This document shows positions 24,355-33,221 of a stretch of DNA of 54,161 bases, piece by piece (within the stretch, counting starts at the first letter, position 1; each line of letters begins with the position of its first letter). The position numbers and the translations under genes are program-made. The stretch is from Deltaproteobacteria bacterium (GTDB taxonomy: Bacteria > Desulfobacterota > Dissulfuribacteria > Dissulfuribacterales > QOAL01), in assembly GCA_027028245.1 (NCBI GenBank), contig JALVJO010000171.1:1-54161 (forward strand), written 5' to 3'. A model generated the notes under the pieces. It saw only the letters and a program-made list of their open reading frames with translations, did not search any database and was not told the DNA's origin.

Positions 24355-25338
24355 GTGCTTGCAATGGTTCTGGAAAAAAAGGGGGAACTGCTAAAAGCCA
24401 GGGATCTTCCCCTGCCCTGTCCAGGAAAAGGCCAGGTACTCATAAAGGTGGAAGCATGCGGGGTCTGCCGAACTGACCTCCACGTGGTTGACGGAGAGCT
24501 TGCCAGCCCCAAGCTTCCTCTCATCCCGGGCCACGAAATTGTTGGAAGGATAGTAAAAAGGGGGCCAGGGGCAAAAAAATATCCCGAAGGCACAAGGGTC
24601 GGGGTTCCATGGCTTGCCCATACCTGCGGAAAATGCAGGTTCTGCCTGAAGGGCCTTGAAAATCTTTGTGAAAATGCCCTTTTCACCGGCTATACCGTGG
24701 ACGGCGGCTACAGCGAATATACTGCGGCATGGCAGGAATATATCTATGAAATACCAGATAAATATTCGTCCCCGGAGGCAGCTCCCCTTCTGTGCGCAGG
24801 ACTCATAGGCTACAGGTCCTATTCCATGGCAGGACCTGGCAGCAGAATCGGTCTTTACGGTTTCGGCGCCTCTGCCCACATCATCTGCCAGGTCGCCTCT
24901 TACCAGGGCAAAAAGGTCTTTGCATTCACCAGGGATGGAGACATTGAAAAACAGGAGTTTGCCAGGAGTCTTGGTGCCCGCTGGGCAAGCGGATCCGGAA
25001 CGCTTCCCCCTGAACCCCTGGATTCAGCCATAATCTTTGCCCCAGCCGGCAAACTGGTCCCTGCAGCCCTTTCCGCCGTGGACAAGGGCGGAACCGTAAT
25101 ATGCGCCGGCATTTACATGACACAGATTCCGGCCTTTTCCTACGACCTCCTCTGGTGGGAAAAGAAAATAAAATCCGTTGCGAATCTGACCAGAAAAGAC
25201 GGCCATGAATTCATGAAGATCGCAGATCAGTGCCCCATTCAACTTCATATCACCACTTACCCCCTGCTTCAGGCCAACCAGGCCCTGGCAGACCTCAGAA
25301 ACGGAAAACTCAAGGGCGCAGCAGTACTTATCCCCTGA
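24355..25338 (+). CDS. Zinc-dependent alcohol dehydrogenase (MDR family)
   Basis: A 327-residue medium-chain dehydrogenase. The catalytic-zinc cysteine and histidine (ACGVCRTDLHVV; PGHEIVG) and the structural-zinc cysteines (HTCGKCRFCLKGLENLC, in CGKC-x2-C spacing) are present. The Rossmann part has GLYGFGASAHI, lacking one canonical Gly of GxGxxG, so the cofactor cannot be read with certainty. It resembles the AdhA/YahK-like primary-alcohol group. The start is GTG 24355 (CTTGCAATG follows), preceded by a GGGGG site; ATG 24364 is an alternative. Substrate unknown. It is not obviously linked to its neighbours. Confidence 0.88.
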   Translation: MLAMVLEKKGELLKARDLPLPCPGKGQVLIKVEACGVCRTDLHVVDGELASPKLPLIPGHEIVGRIVKRGPGAKKYPEGTRVGVPWLAHTCGKCRFCLKGLENLCENALFTGYTVDGGYSEYTAAWQEYIYEIPDKYSSPEAAPLLCAGLIGYRSYSMAGPGSRIGLYGFGASAHIICQVASYQGKKVFAFTRDGDIEKQEFARSLGARWASGSGTLPPEPLDSAIIFAPAGKLVPAALSAVDKGGTVICAGIYMTQIPAFSYDLLWWEKKIKSVANLTRKDGHEFMKIADQCPIQLHITTYPLLQANQALADLRNGKLKGAAVLIP

Positions 25339-25361
25339 AAAAAGACTGAAAAACCAGAGAA

Positions 25362-26684
25362 ATGACAGCAGACCAGTTTATATCCACGCTCAATTCCTTT
25401 GTCTGGGGCCCTTATATGCTCCTTCTGCTGGTTGGCACAGGTGTTTATCTGTCCATCCGGCTGAATTTTATTCAATTCACAAGGCTTTTAGACGCACTTT
25501 CCCTCCTTATCAAGCAGGGCAGAAAGACAGACGGCACAGGAGACATCCCGCCGGTCCAGGCCCTGACTACTGCCCTTTCTGCCACCATCGGAACTGGCAA
25601 TATCGCCGGAGTGGCCACAGCTATATTCCTTGGAGGGCCAGGGGCAGTGTTCTGGATGTGGATTTGCGCAGTCTTCGGTATGGCCACCAAGTTTGCCGAG
25701 GCGGTCCTCGCGGTGAAATATCGTCACCATCTGCCTGACGGCACCATGCAGGGAGGGCCCATGCGCTACATCTCTGAAGGTCTGGGCCTGAAATGGCTGG
25801 GATGGCTCTTTGCCTTCATGGGCTCAATTGCGGCCTTTGGCATCGGAAGCATGGTTCAATCCAACTCGGTTGCAGTGGCCCTTAAGCAGCACTGGCAGAT
25901 TCCTGAGGGAGTCACAGGCGTTGTGCTGGCCATAATGACAGGCGTGGTAATAATAGGCGGCATAAAGAGGATTGGAAAGGTCACAGAAAAGATCGTACCC
26001 TTCATGGGAATTTTTTATGTGGCAGGCGCCCTTGTGATACTCTGTATCTATGCCGGACAGATTCCAGATGCCCTGATGCTGATTTTCAAACACGCCTTTC
26101 AGCCCGCCTCTGCTGCAGGGGGTTTTACAGGGGCTGCTGTCTCCCAGGCCATACGTTTTGGTGTTGCAAGGGGGGTGTTTTCCAATGAGGCCGGTCTCGG
26201 CAGCGCTCCCATCGCCCATGCTGCCGCAAAGACCAACAACCCGGTTCGCCAGGGGCTTATAGCCATGACAGGTGTCTTCTTCGACACCATAATCATCTGT
26301 TCCATGACGGCCCTTGCCATAATTGCCACCGGTGCGTGGAAAAGCGGCCTCACCTCAAGCGCCCTGACGTGTCTCGCCTTTGAAACAGGTCTTCCCGGCA
26401 CAGGAAGCCTTATAGTGACCATTGGCCTTTCCATATTTGCATATTCCACCATGATCGGCTGGGCCTATTACGGCGAAGAATGTATAGAATATATCTTCGG
26501 GATCGGTGCCAGGATGCCTTACAGGTTTATATTCTGTATTGCCATCGCCTTTGGCGCCTTCCAGAAGGTGGACATTGTCTGGAACTTTTCAGATACCATG
26601 AATGGAGCAATGGCCATCCCCAACCTGGTAGGCCTTCTGGGTCTTTCAGGGGTTTTGGTAAGGGAAGTGAAAAAAGACAAATAG
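25362..26684 (+). CDS. Alanine/glycine:cation symporter (AGCS family)
   Basis: A 440-residue integral inner-membrane carrier that takes up alanine or glycine with Na+ or H+. Family signatures are strong: LNSFVWGPYMLLLLVGTG, ALSATIGTGNIAGVATAI, GGPGAVFWMW, KFAEAVLAVKYR, GGPMRYISEG, and FSNEAGLGSAPIAHAAAKTN, split as FSNEAGLGSA and PIAHAAAKTN. About eleven hydrophobic helices are visible. Which of the two amino acids it prefers cannot be told. It starts 24 bases after the dehydrogenase. Confidence 0.94.
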   Translation: MTADQFISTLNSFVWGPYMLLLLVGTGVYLSIRLNFIQFTRLLDALSLLIKQGRKTDGTGDIPPVQALTTALSATIGTGNIAGVATAIFLGGPGAVFWMWICAVFGMATKFAEAVLAVKYRHHLPDGTMQGGPMRYISEGLGLKWLGWLFAFMGSIAAFGIGSMVQSNSVAVALKQHWQIPEGVTGVVLAIMTGVVIIGGIKRIGKVTEKIVPFMGIFYVAGALVILCIYAGQIPDALMLIFKHAFQPASAAGGFTGAAVSQAIRFGVARGVFSNEAGLGSAPIAHAAAKTNNPVRQGLIAMTGVFFDTIIICSMTALAIIATGAWKSGLTSSALTCLAFETGLPGTGSLIVTIGLSIFAYSTMIGWAYYGEECIEYIFGIGARMPYRFIFCIAIAFGAFQKVDIVWNFSDTMNGAMAIPNLVGLLGLSGVLVREVKKDK

Positions 26685-26824
26685 GCCCTATTCCATGCAT
26701 GATTCAGCATGTGATACAAAACAGAGATTCCAGGCTCTGCAGTAAGGGTCTTGATCTTGAGACATCTCCTGATCATGTCATATCGAAAAACCCGGCTCCT
26801 GCAGCCCATCCTGAGAAAACACCC

Positions 26825-28108
26825 ATGAAGTTTCTGACCATAGATGCCAGCTTGAGTGAGGTCAAAACCGAGTTCATTGCCGGCATGAGCACATTCCTGG
26901 CAATGCTCTACATAGTGCCGGTCAATGCGGCCATAATGAGCCAGGCTGGAATGCCTTTTGACGCCCTTGTCACAGCCACTGCACTAATGACCATTATAGC
27001 CACCACAGGCAATGGCCTTTGGGCAGACACGCCTGTGGCCATGAGTGTGGGAATGGGGCTTAATGCATACTTCACTTTCGGCCTTGTAAAGGGCCAGGGC
27101 ATACCTTGGCAGACAGGACTCGGCATCGTCTTTCTCTCAGGCATCCTATACATATTAATCAGCATCACTCCTCTAAGAAGATGGATGATCGAAACCATCC
27201 CCCTGGATATCAAGAGGGCAGTCAGTGCCGGCATAGGTGCTTTTATTGCATTTATAGGGCTGAAAGAGATGGGGCTGATAGTAAAATCCGATGCTACATT
27301 TGTTACATTGGGAGATCTCCACAACCCGCAGGTGCTGCTCGGGATATTGTCCCTGGTGCTTGCGGTAATATTCATGGTCCGCAGAATAAAGGCAGCATTT
27401 ATACTTGCCATACTGATAACCACCATTACGGCATGGTGCACAGGCGCAGCAGAACTGCCCGAATCCTTCCTTTCCATGCCCGCGCCAGTGACACCCATAG
27501 CCTTGAAGATGGACGTTTCGTCCGCCCTGTCCCTGAGCCTGTTTCCAGTCCTTCTCACCTTCCTCGTCACAGACATCTTTGACACCATGGGTACGCTCAC
27601 CGGTGTAGGCGTTAGAGCCAATCTCTTTCAAGAGGGCCACTCCATCCCGCTTCAGAAGACCATAGAGGCAGATGCAGCAGCCACCCTTCTCAGCGGAATC
27701 ATGGGAGTTACAAGTACGACCTCCTTCATAGAAAGCGCAGCAGGGGTGGAGGCAGGAGGACGGAAGGGGCTGACAGCCGTTTTCACGGGGCTTTTATTCA
27801 TATTTCCCCTTTTCATGCTGCCTTTTTTCAAGGCCATACCTGATGCAGCCATCTACCCTGTTCTTGTGGTAGTAGGGGCGCTGATGTTCTCAGAAATCTC
27901 TCATATCGACTTCAGCGACATGCCCACCACCCTGGCTGCATTTTTCATGGTAATGATGATGCCCCTCAGCTATTCAATCACCAACGGCCTGATGATAGGC
28001 TCATTGGTATTCGTTGCGGCTCATCTTGCCCTTGGCACACCGCAGAATATAGGTAAGGCCGTATGGATATTCGCAGCAACCGGGGTATTGCTGCTGTTCA
28101 TATTGTAG
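26825..28108 (+). CDS. NCS2 family nucleobase permease (AzgA-like)
   Basis: A 427-residue membrane carrier of the nucleobase:cation symporter-2 family. The AzgA-type features are FIAGMSTFLAMLYIVPVNAAI, split as FIAGMSTFLAM and LYIVPVNAAI, then MSVGMGLNAYFTF, FLVTDIFDTMGTLTGVG, and TSTTSFIESAAGVEAGGRKG. This group moves adenine, guanine and hypoxanthine. The ATG at 26825 is used because the sequence upstream of it in the same frame is unlike a membrane protein and lies over the 3-prime end of the symporter gene. The purine preferred is not readable. Confidence 0.93.
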   Translation: MKFLTIDASLSEVKTEFIAGMSTFLAMLYIVPVNAAIMSQAGMPFDALVTATALMTIIATTGNGLWADTPVAMSVGMGLNAYFTFGLVKGQGIPWQTGLGIVFLSGILYILISITPLRRWMIETIPLDIKRAVSAGIGAFIAFIGLKEMGLIVKSDATFVTLGDLHNPQVLLGILSLVLAVIFMVRRIKAAFILAILITTITAWCTGAAELPESFLSMPAPVTPIALKMDVSSALSLSLFPVLLTFLVTDIFDTMGTLTGVGVRANLFQEGHSIPLQKTIEADAAATLLSGIMGVTSTTSFIESAAGVEAGGRKGLTAVFTGLLFIFPLFMLPFFKAIPDAAIYPVLVVVGALMFSEISHIDFSDMPTTLAAFFMVMMMPLSYSITNGLMIGSLVFVAAHLALGTPQNIGKAVWIFAATGVLLLFIL

Positions 28109-28243
28109 GTCTGTGGTTTCCAGCCGTGCTGCCCGGATGACGTTTCAAAGGCAAAGAAAAGGTAGGCGGAATAATTTTATTAAACTTCGACAAGGCTATC
28201 AGCTGCTGCCTTCACGGATTCCGACACCATTCCCGCCTGGTCT

Positions 28244-29641
28244 CTATTTAAGGGCATTTTCTTCCACGAATCTTTTCACTTCGGCAGTTGATGCCGGCAG
28301 GACCTTGAGACGCTGGGGCATGTCTTGGATTCCCTTCATCTTTTCGGGCAGCTTTGGTTCCTTTCCGGTGGCCTCAGCCACTGCCTCTGGAAACTTGCAG
28401 GGATGCGCAGTCGCAAGGCATACCACCGGCCCGTCTTCAAGCTGTTCCTTCAACTTACGACAGGCGGCAACACCGACGGCCGTATGGGGATCGATTACAT
28501 AACCCGATTCCTGGTAGAGCCCAGCTATTGTGGCAACGGTTTCTTCCTGGTCGATGGATGTAGAGATAAAATCCTTACGGGCAATCTCCTTTTCTTCCGG
28601 GGAAAAGCGGAGGCTTCCGCTCTTTTCAAATTCCTTCATTGCCTCAGCTACGCGGGATGGATCCTCTCCGTAAAGGTAATAGAGATACCGCTCGAAATTA
28701 CTTGCAATTTGTATATCCATGGAAGGACTTATGGTAGAAACCACCCTGCCCCTTTCATAAATGCCCTCCATTACGAACCTTGTGAGAATGTTGTTCTCGT
28801 TGGTTGCCAGGATGAGCCTTCCAATCACGGGGTCAATCAGCCTCTTGGCTACAAAGCCGGCAAATATGTCTCCGAAGTTGCCTGTGGGAACAGAAAAATG
28901 TACCCGGTCTGCACCCTGGCCTTTCAATTTCAGGGCTGCAAACACGTAATAGACCACCTGTGCCAGCACCCTTGCCCAGTTTATGGAATTTATGGCGCCA
29001 AGGCGGTACTCTGCCTTGAAATCAAGATCATTGAAGATGGCCTTTACAATGGCCTGACAGTCATCAAAGGTCCCTTTTACAGCGATATTAAAGACATTTT
29101 TATCCGGCACTGTGGTCATCTGCAGGGCCTGAACACGGCTTACCCGGCCATGGGGATGAAGTATAAAGATGTTGATATTCCTTTTCCCCTTCACTCCATA
29201 AATGGCTGCACTGCCGGTATCCCCGGAAGTTGCACCAAGGATATTCATGTATTCATTCTTCTGCTCCAGGAGCCATGAAAAGAAATTCCCCAGAAACTGG
29301 AGGGCTACATCCTTGAATGCCAGTGTGGGCCCATGAAAAAGTTCAAGGATAAGATAATCTCCTGCAGATACCAGAGGTGTCACCTCCGGGGTGTCAAAAG
29401 CGGCGTAGGATCTTGTTATAAGATCCTTCAACACCTCCCGGGGCACATCCCCTGCGAAAATGGACATGACCTCAAAGGCCAGATCCTGGTATTCAAGTTC
29501 CTGCCATGCGGCCAGGACGTCTTCATCCACTGAGGGCAGGGAGTCTGGCAGCAAAAGCCCTCCATCTGTGGCCAGGCCCATCATGACTGCCTGGCTGAAT
29601 TCAATTGGCTCTATCTGTCCCCTGGTACTTATATATTTCAT
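28244..29641 (-). CDS. thrC: Threonine synthase
   Basis: A PLP enzyme that converts O-phosphohomoserine to threonine. It has 465 residues from ATG 29641, the class with the N-terminal MKYISTRGQ start. The PLP lysine is in HGPTLAFKDVALQFLG, and ATSGDTGSAAIYG is the phosphate-binding loop. HPHGRVSRVQALQMTT, VPTGNFGDIFAGF and STSIDQEET follow in order. A TTG three codons upstream is an alternative start. It lies 52 bases downstream of cooT on the same strand and converges on the permease. Normal length, no sign of damage. Confidence 0.96.
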   Translation of the reverse strand: MKYISTRGQIEPIEFSQAVMMGLATDGGLLLPDSLPSVDEDVLAAWQELEYQDLAFEVMSIFAGDVPREVLKDLITRSYAAFDTPEVTPLVSAGDYLILELFHGPTLAFKDVALQFLGNFFSWLLEQKNEYMNILGATSGDTGSAAIYGVKGKRNINIFILHPHGRVSRVQALQMTTVPDKNVFNIAVKGTFDDCQAIVKAIFNDLDFKAEYRLGAINSINWARVLAQVVYYVFAALKLKGQGADRVHFSVPTGNFGDIFAGFVAKRLIDPVIGRLILATNENNILTRFVMEGIYERGRVVSTISPSMDIQIASNFERYLYYLYGEDPSRVAEAMKEFEKSGSLRFSPEEKEIARKDFISTSIDQEETVATIAGLYQESGYVIDPHTAVGVAACRKLKEQLEDGPVVCLATAHPCKFPEAVAEATGKEPKLPEKMKGIQDMPQRLKVLPASTAEVKRFVEENALK

Positions 29642-29702
29642 GTTCCTCAAAAGACCTCATTCAAATTTCGTCCCAAATTTTGAGTTAAATTTATTTTCCT
29701 GA

Positions 29703-29903
29703 TCAATCAGTCCTGGCCAGCGGTTCAAGTATGATCCTGTGCTTTAGAAGATCTATCTTTTTTATCCTGGCTGGGACAAGGGAAGGAGACTCGAAAAAGC
29801 CCTGTATCATGACCCCTCCTTCTACCGGCTCAACCATGATGACGTCTCTTTTCAGCTCCTTTTCTTCCCCGCCTTCAAGAAGGTAGACCGCAGACTGGCA
29901 CAT
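29703..29903 (-). CDS. cooT: CooT family nickel-binding protein
   Basis: A 66-residue protein that matches CooT throughout: MCQSAVYLLEGGEEKE at the N-terminus, MVEPVEGGVMIQGFFESP in the middle, and IDLLKHRIILEPL at the end. The CooT of the Rhodospirillum CO-dehydrogenase cluster binds Ni(II) through its N-terminal Cys2; that cysteine is conserved here. CooT homologues also occur outside carbon-monoxide loci, as in this case: no CO dehydrogenase is in the window. It is divergent from eno and upstream of thrC. A nickel-buffering role is inferred from the family. Confidence 0.88.
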   Translation of the reverse strand: MCQSAVYLLEGGEEKELKRDVIMVEPVEGGVMIQGFFESPSLVPARIKKIDLLKHRIILEPLARTD

Positions 29904-29947
29904 AAAAGCCCTCCTTTAATCAACAGAAAACCACAAACGACTGTTCC

Positions 29948-29977
29948 TTGACTTGCTTGTTGGCACAATTGTAAATA
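29948..29977 (+). promoter_or_regulatory. Possible promoter of eno
   Basis: TTGACT (29948-29953) and TAAATA (29972-29977) are spaced by 18 bases in the divergent gap between cooT and eno, about 95 bases before the eno start. Both hexamers are close to consensus but not perfect. Confidence 0.4.
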
Positions 29978-29994
29978 ACTTCATATCATAATAG

Positions 29995-31350
<1,356 letters not shown>

Positions 31351-31382
31351 GCAGGGACACAGTAAAAAACGTACGCATACTG

Positions 31383-31412
31383 TTGACAACAGGGCCTGCC
31401 AGGGAATATTCT
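31383..31412 (+). promoter_or_regulatory. Promoter of tRNA-Pro
   Basis: A perfect TTGACA (31383-31388) and TATTCT (31407-31412) with an 18-base spacer, ending 17 bases before the tRNA 5-prime end. Confidence 0.5.
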
Positions 31413-31429
31413 TGAGGGCCTGAAAAAGT

Positions 31430-31506
31430 CGGGACGTGGCTCAGTCTGGTAGAGCACAGCGTTCGGGACGCTGGGGTCGGAGGTTCAAATCCTCTCGTCC
31501 CGACCA
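31430..31506 (+). tRNA. tRNA-Pro (CGG)
   Basis: The acceptor CGGGACG pairs with CGTCCCG; the discriminator is A and CCA is encoded (31504-31506). The anticodon stem AGCGT/ACGCT encloses TTCGGGA, giving anticodon CGG. The T arm is GGAGGTTCAAATCCTC. It marks the left edge of an accessory patch that extends to tRNA-Lys. Confidence 0.97.
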
Positions 31507-31520
31507 TATAGGGAAGATTC

Positions 31521-31548
31521 AAGGGCTCCGGATTCGGAGCCCTTTTAC
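31521..31548 (+). terminator. Terminator after tRNA-Pro
   Basis: AAGGGCTCCG pairs perfectly with CGGAGCCCTT around GATT, followed by TTACTT. It starts 15 bases after the tRNA. Confidence 0.75.
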
Positions 31549-31798
31549 TTGCCACATTGGACCTCGCAGCTCGCAAAAGTCATCCACAAGATACAGCACA
31601 ACAAGTTGGCCGATAACCTCGAAGCGGGGTGAGAATGAGCGGTCAGTACACATTATTTCGCTGGCGTGGAGATTCCAGGCATGGCCGATAAAGTATGTAT
31701 GAGCCGTCCCGACACTAAAGGGACAGGACCGAAACATGATAGCATGGCCAGCCCCTGAATGACTGACCTGGCACTTGAAAGAGAGATTCTATGTAAAA
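31549..31798. other. Gap between tRNA-Pro and the toxin-antitoxin pair
   Basis: About 250 bases. No gene, duplicated tRNA end or attachment-site-like repeat was found in it by eye. Confidence 0.5.
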
Positions 31799-32104
31799 CT
31801 ATCCATTCCCCTCGGGAGAGGCTTGACATCCTTCGCCTAAAGGTAGCCTATTGTCGGGCTTATTTTTTCTTATTTCATCACCTTTCAAAGGCTGGCGATC
31901 TGGAACACTATCCAATATGTTCCTAAATGCCTTTCGATCGGCTCTCGATGCACGTTTTTTGAGATAGTTCTCAGTTCTAAGTGCAGATATCTTTTCCGCA
32001 ACAGCAGTAATAATAAATTGATTTATGGATATGCCTTCTTCCGATGCGATTTTTTTTATATGACGATGAATTGAATTGGGTAATCTCAGATTTAATGCAC
32101 TCAT
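31799..32104 (-). CDS. RHH/HicB-like antitoxin
   Basis: A 101-residue DNA-binding protein. The N-terminal MSALNLRLPNSIHRHIKKIA and SINQFIITAVAEKISALRT segments have the beta-strand, helix, turn, helix spacing of Arc/MetJ-type ribbon-helix-helix proteins, close to the C-terminal DNA-binding domain of HicB-like antitoxins. The middle is basic and linker-like, and the last 20 residues are low-complexity. It should bind and neutralise the PIN toxin encoded just upstream and repress the operon. Its ATG overlaps the toxin stop by four bases, so the toxin is translated first, the less usual order. Confidence 0.75.
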   Translation of the reverse strand: MSALNLRLPNSIHRHIKKIASEEGISINQFIITAVAEKISALRTENYLKKRASRADRKAFRNILDSVPDRQPLKGDEIRKNKPDNRLPLGEGCQASPEGNG

Positions 32105-32520
32105 TTTATCACCTCCAAAAATTGGCCTGGTGATATAGCCTGTATATTGAATTTGTCTATCCCACCAAAATGTTTAATATTATGCGTCACAATTATATTT
32201 GTGCCGGATGCTATTGCGACCTCCAAAACATGATCATCTTTTACGTCTCGCAAATAAGGCCTCCACAAAAAATATATTTTTTGAAATTTACTCAATGCAC
32301 AAATATTGTCTAAAATGATCTCTATCTCATCTTCGGATAGGTTCAAATCTTCCTGTTTTCGTTTCAGAACATCCTCATATTCAAACAATAAAGTTGTTGA
32401 TATTATAGGAATAATTTGGCCAGCATCTATTAATCTAAGTATTTGATGTGACGCACCCCTTGCAGAATAAAGTCCTGCGAATAGCACACTGGTATCCATG
32501 ACAATTGATATTTTATCCAT
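32101..32520 (-). CDS. PIN-domain toxin, putative RNase
   Basis: A 139-residue PIN protein of the TIGR00305-like group. The three acidic clusters are in place: VMDTSVLFAGL near the N-terminus, the central LFEYEDVLKR, and the late VKDDHVLEVAIAS plus IVTHNIKHF, which together form the Mg-dependent RNase site. PIN toxins cut tRNA, rRNA or mRNA. The partner is the RHH protein, with a four-base overlap. Start ATG 32520. The base composition of this patch is AT-richer than the housekeeping genes around it, which would fit acquisition. Confidence 0.82.
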   Translation of the reverse strand: MDKISIVMDTSVLFAGLYSARGASHQILRLIDAGQIIPIISTTLLFEYEDVLKRKQEDLNLSEDEIEIILDNICALSKFQKIYFLWRPYLRDVKDDHVLEVAIASGTNIIVTHNIKHFGGIDKFNIQAISPGQFLEVIK

Positions 32521-32727
32521 AAATAAATAATACTATATGCAGCACCAATTGTCAATTTCATAGCCGAACTGGGCAGAGTTGAGCTGCACGCGGCAAAAAA
32601 TCTCATCCTGACATGGCTAATCCCCACATCAAATTACCAGCATTTGCTGTTATATTCCTGGGAAATACCAGCATATTGCCGGCATGAGCACGCAGTCAAT
32701 GAATCTGGGCTCCAGCCGAATGAACAA
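32521..32727. other. Promoter region of the toxin-antitoxin operon; otherwise empty
   Basis: AT-rich upstream of the toxin start, with no gene. The toxin promoter should lie here but no clear hexamer pair stands out. Confidence 0.4.
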
Positions 32728-33057
32728 CTAAAAAATCCATGATTCTTTCTTTTGGCAGAACCGGGCAAGCTCCTCCTCGATGGCGTCAAGATCGTCTTCG
32801 TCCTTGGTTGTGCTAACCGAAAATTGACCATCCCGAGCACAGAATCGTCCCGGTGTTATGGTATTGAGAAAAAGCATAAGCAGGGAGGAGAGGAGTTGCT
32901 CAGCATGGACCAATATGAGTTTATACAGGTAGTGGAACTGGCTGTCAGCCCTGTTTAAATTAGCTATTGTATCCAGTTTCCACAGCTCTTTTTGTAGTCT
33001 GAGCGCTATTTCTGCGGGACAGCCTCTATTAACAAAAACGAATTGCGCCCCTAGATA
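32728..33057 (-). pseudogene. Degenerate reading frame, no family recognised
   Basis: A stop-to-stop open frame of 109 codons with no ATG near its start. It reads like protein: FVFVNRGCPAEIALRLQKEL, a helical stretch AEQLLSSLLMLFLNT, and a C-terminal DEDDLDAIEEELARFC. A short in-phase-looking MDRIIFCNTDNI occurs just upstream in another frame, suggesting a frameshifted or truncated gene. The end vaguely resembles class III aminotransferase tails but this is not secure. It lies in the patch between tRNA-Pro and tRNA-Lys. Confidence 0.3.
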
Positions 33058-33126
33058 TTATCCGTGTTGCAGAAAATAATGCGGTCCATCCAGATCAAAT
33101 AGGTTTAAAAACCGCTTGCGAAATCC

Positions 33127-33153
33127 TTAAGATCCTCTCTTATTTTCCGATTA
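33127..33153 (+). promoter_or_regulatory. Possible sigma-28 (FliA) promoter of the chemoreceptor gene
   Basis: TTAAGATC (33127-33134), an 11-base spacer and TCCGATTA (33146-33153) match the sigma-28 pattern TAAAGTTT-N11-GCCGATAA at 5 of 8 and 6 of 8 positions with the exact spacer. It lies 68 bases before the start codon at 33222 of a chemoreceptor, the expected class of target. Confidence 0.42.
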
Positions 33154-33221
33154 AGAAAATAGATCATTTTCTTTATTTCTTTTGAAAAATCCATTTTTTG
33201 ACTGCATCCAAGGAGGATGAC

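Noticed and set aside
28325-29278. 317-codon plus-strand open frame over thrC
   Set aside because: It is antisense to an intact threonine synthase.
31430-31798. Integration site at tRNA-Pro
   Set aside because: No repeat of the tRNA 3-prime end and no integrase were found in the patch.
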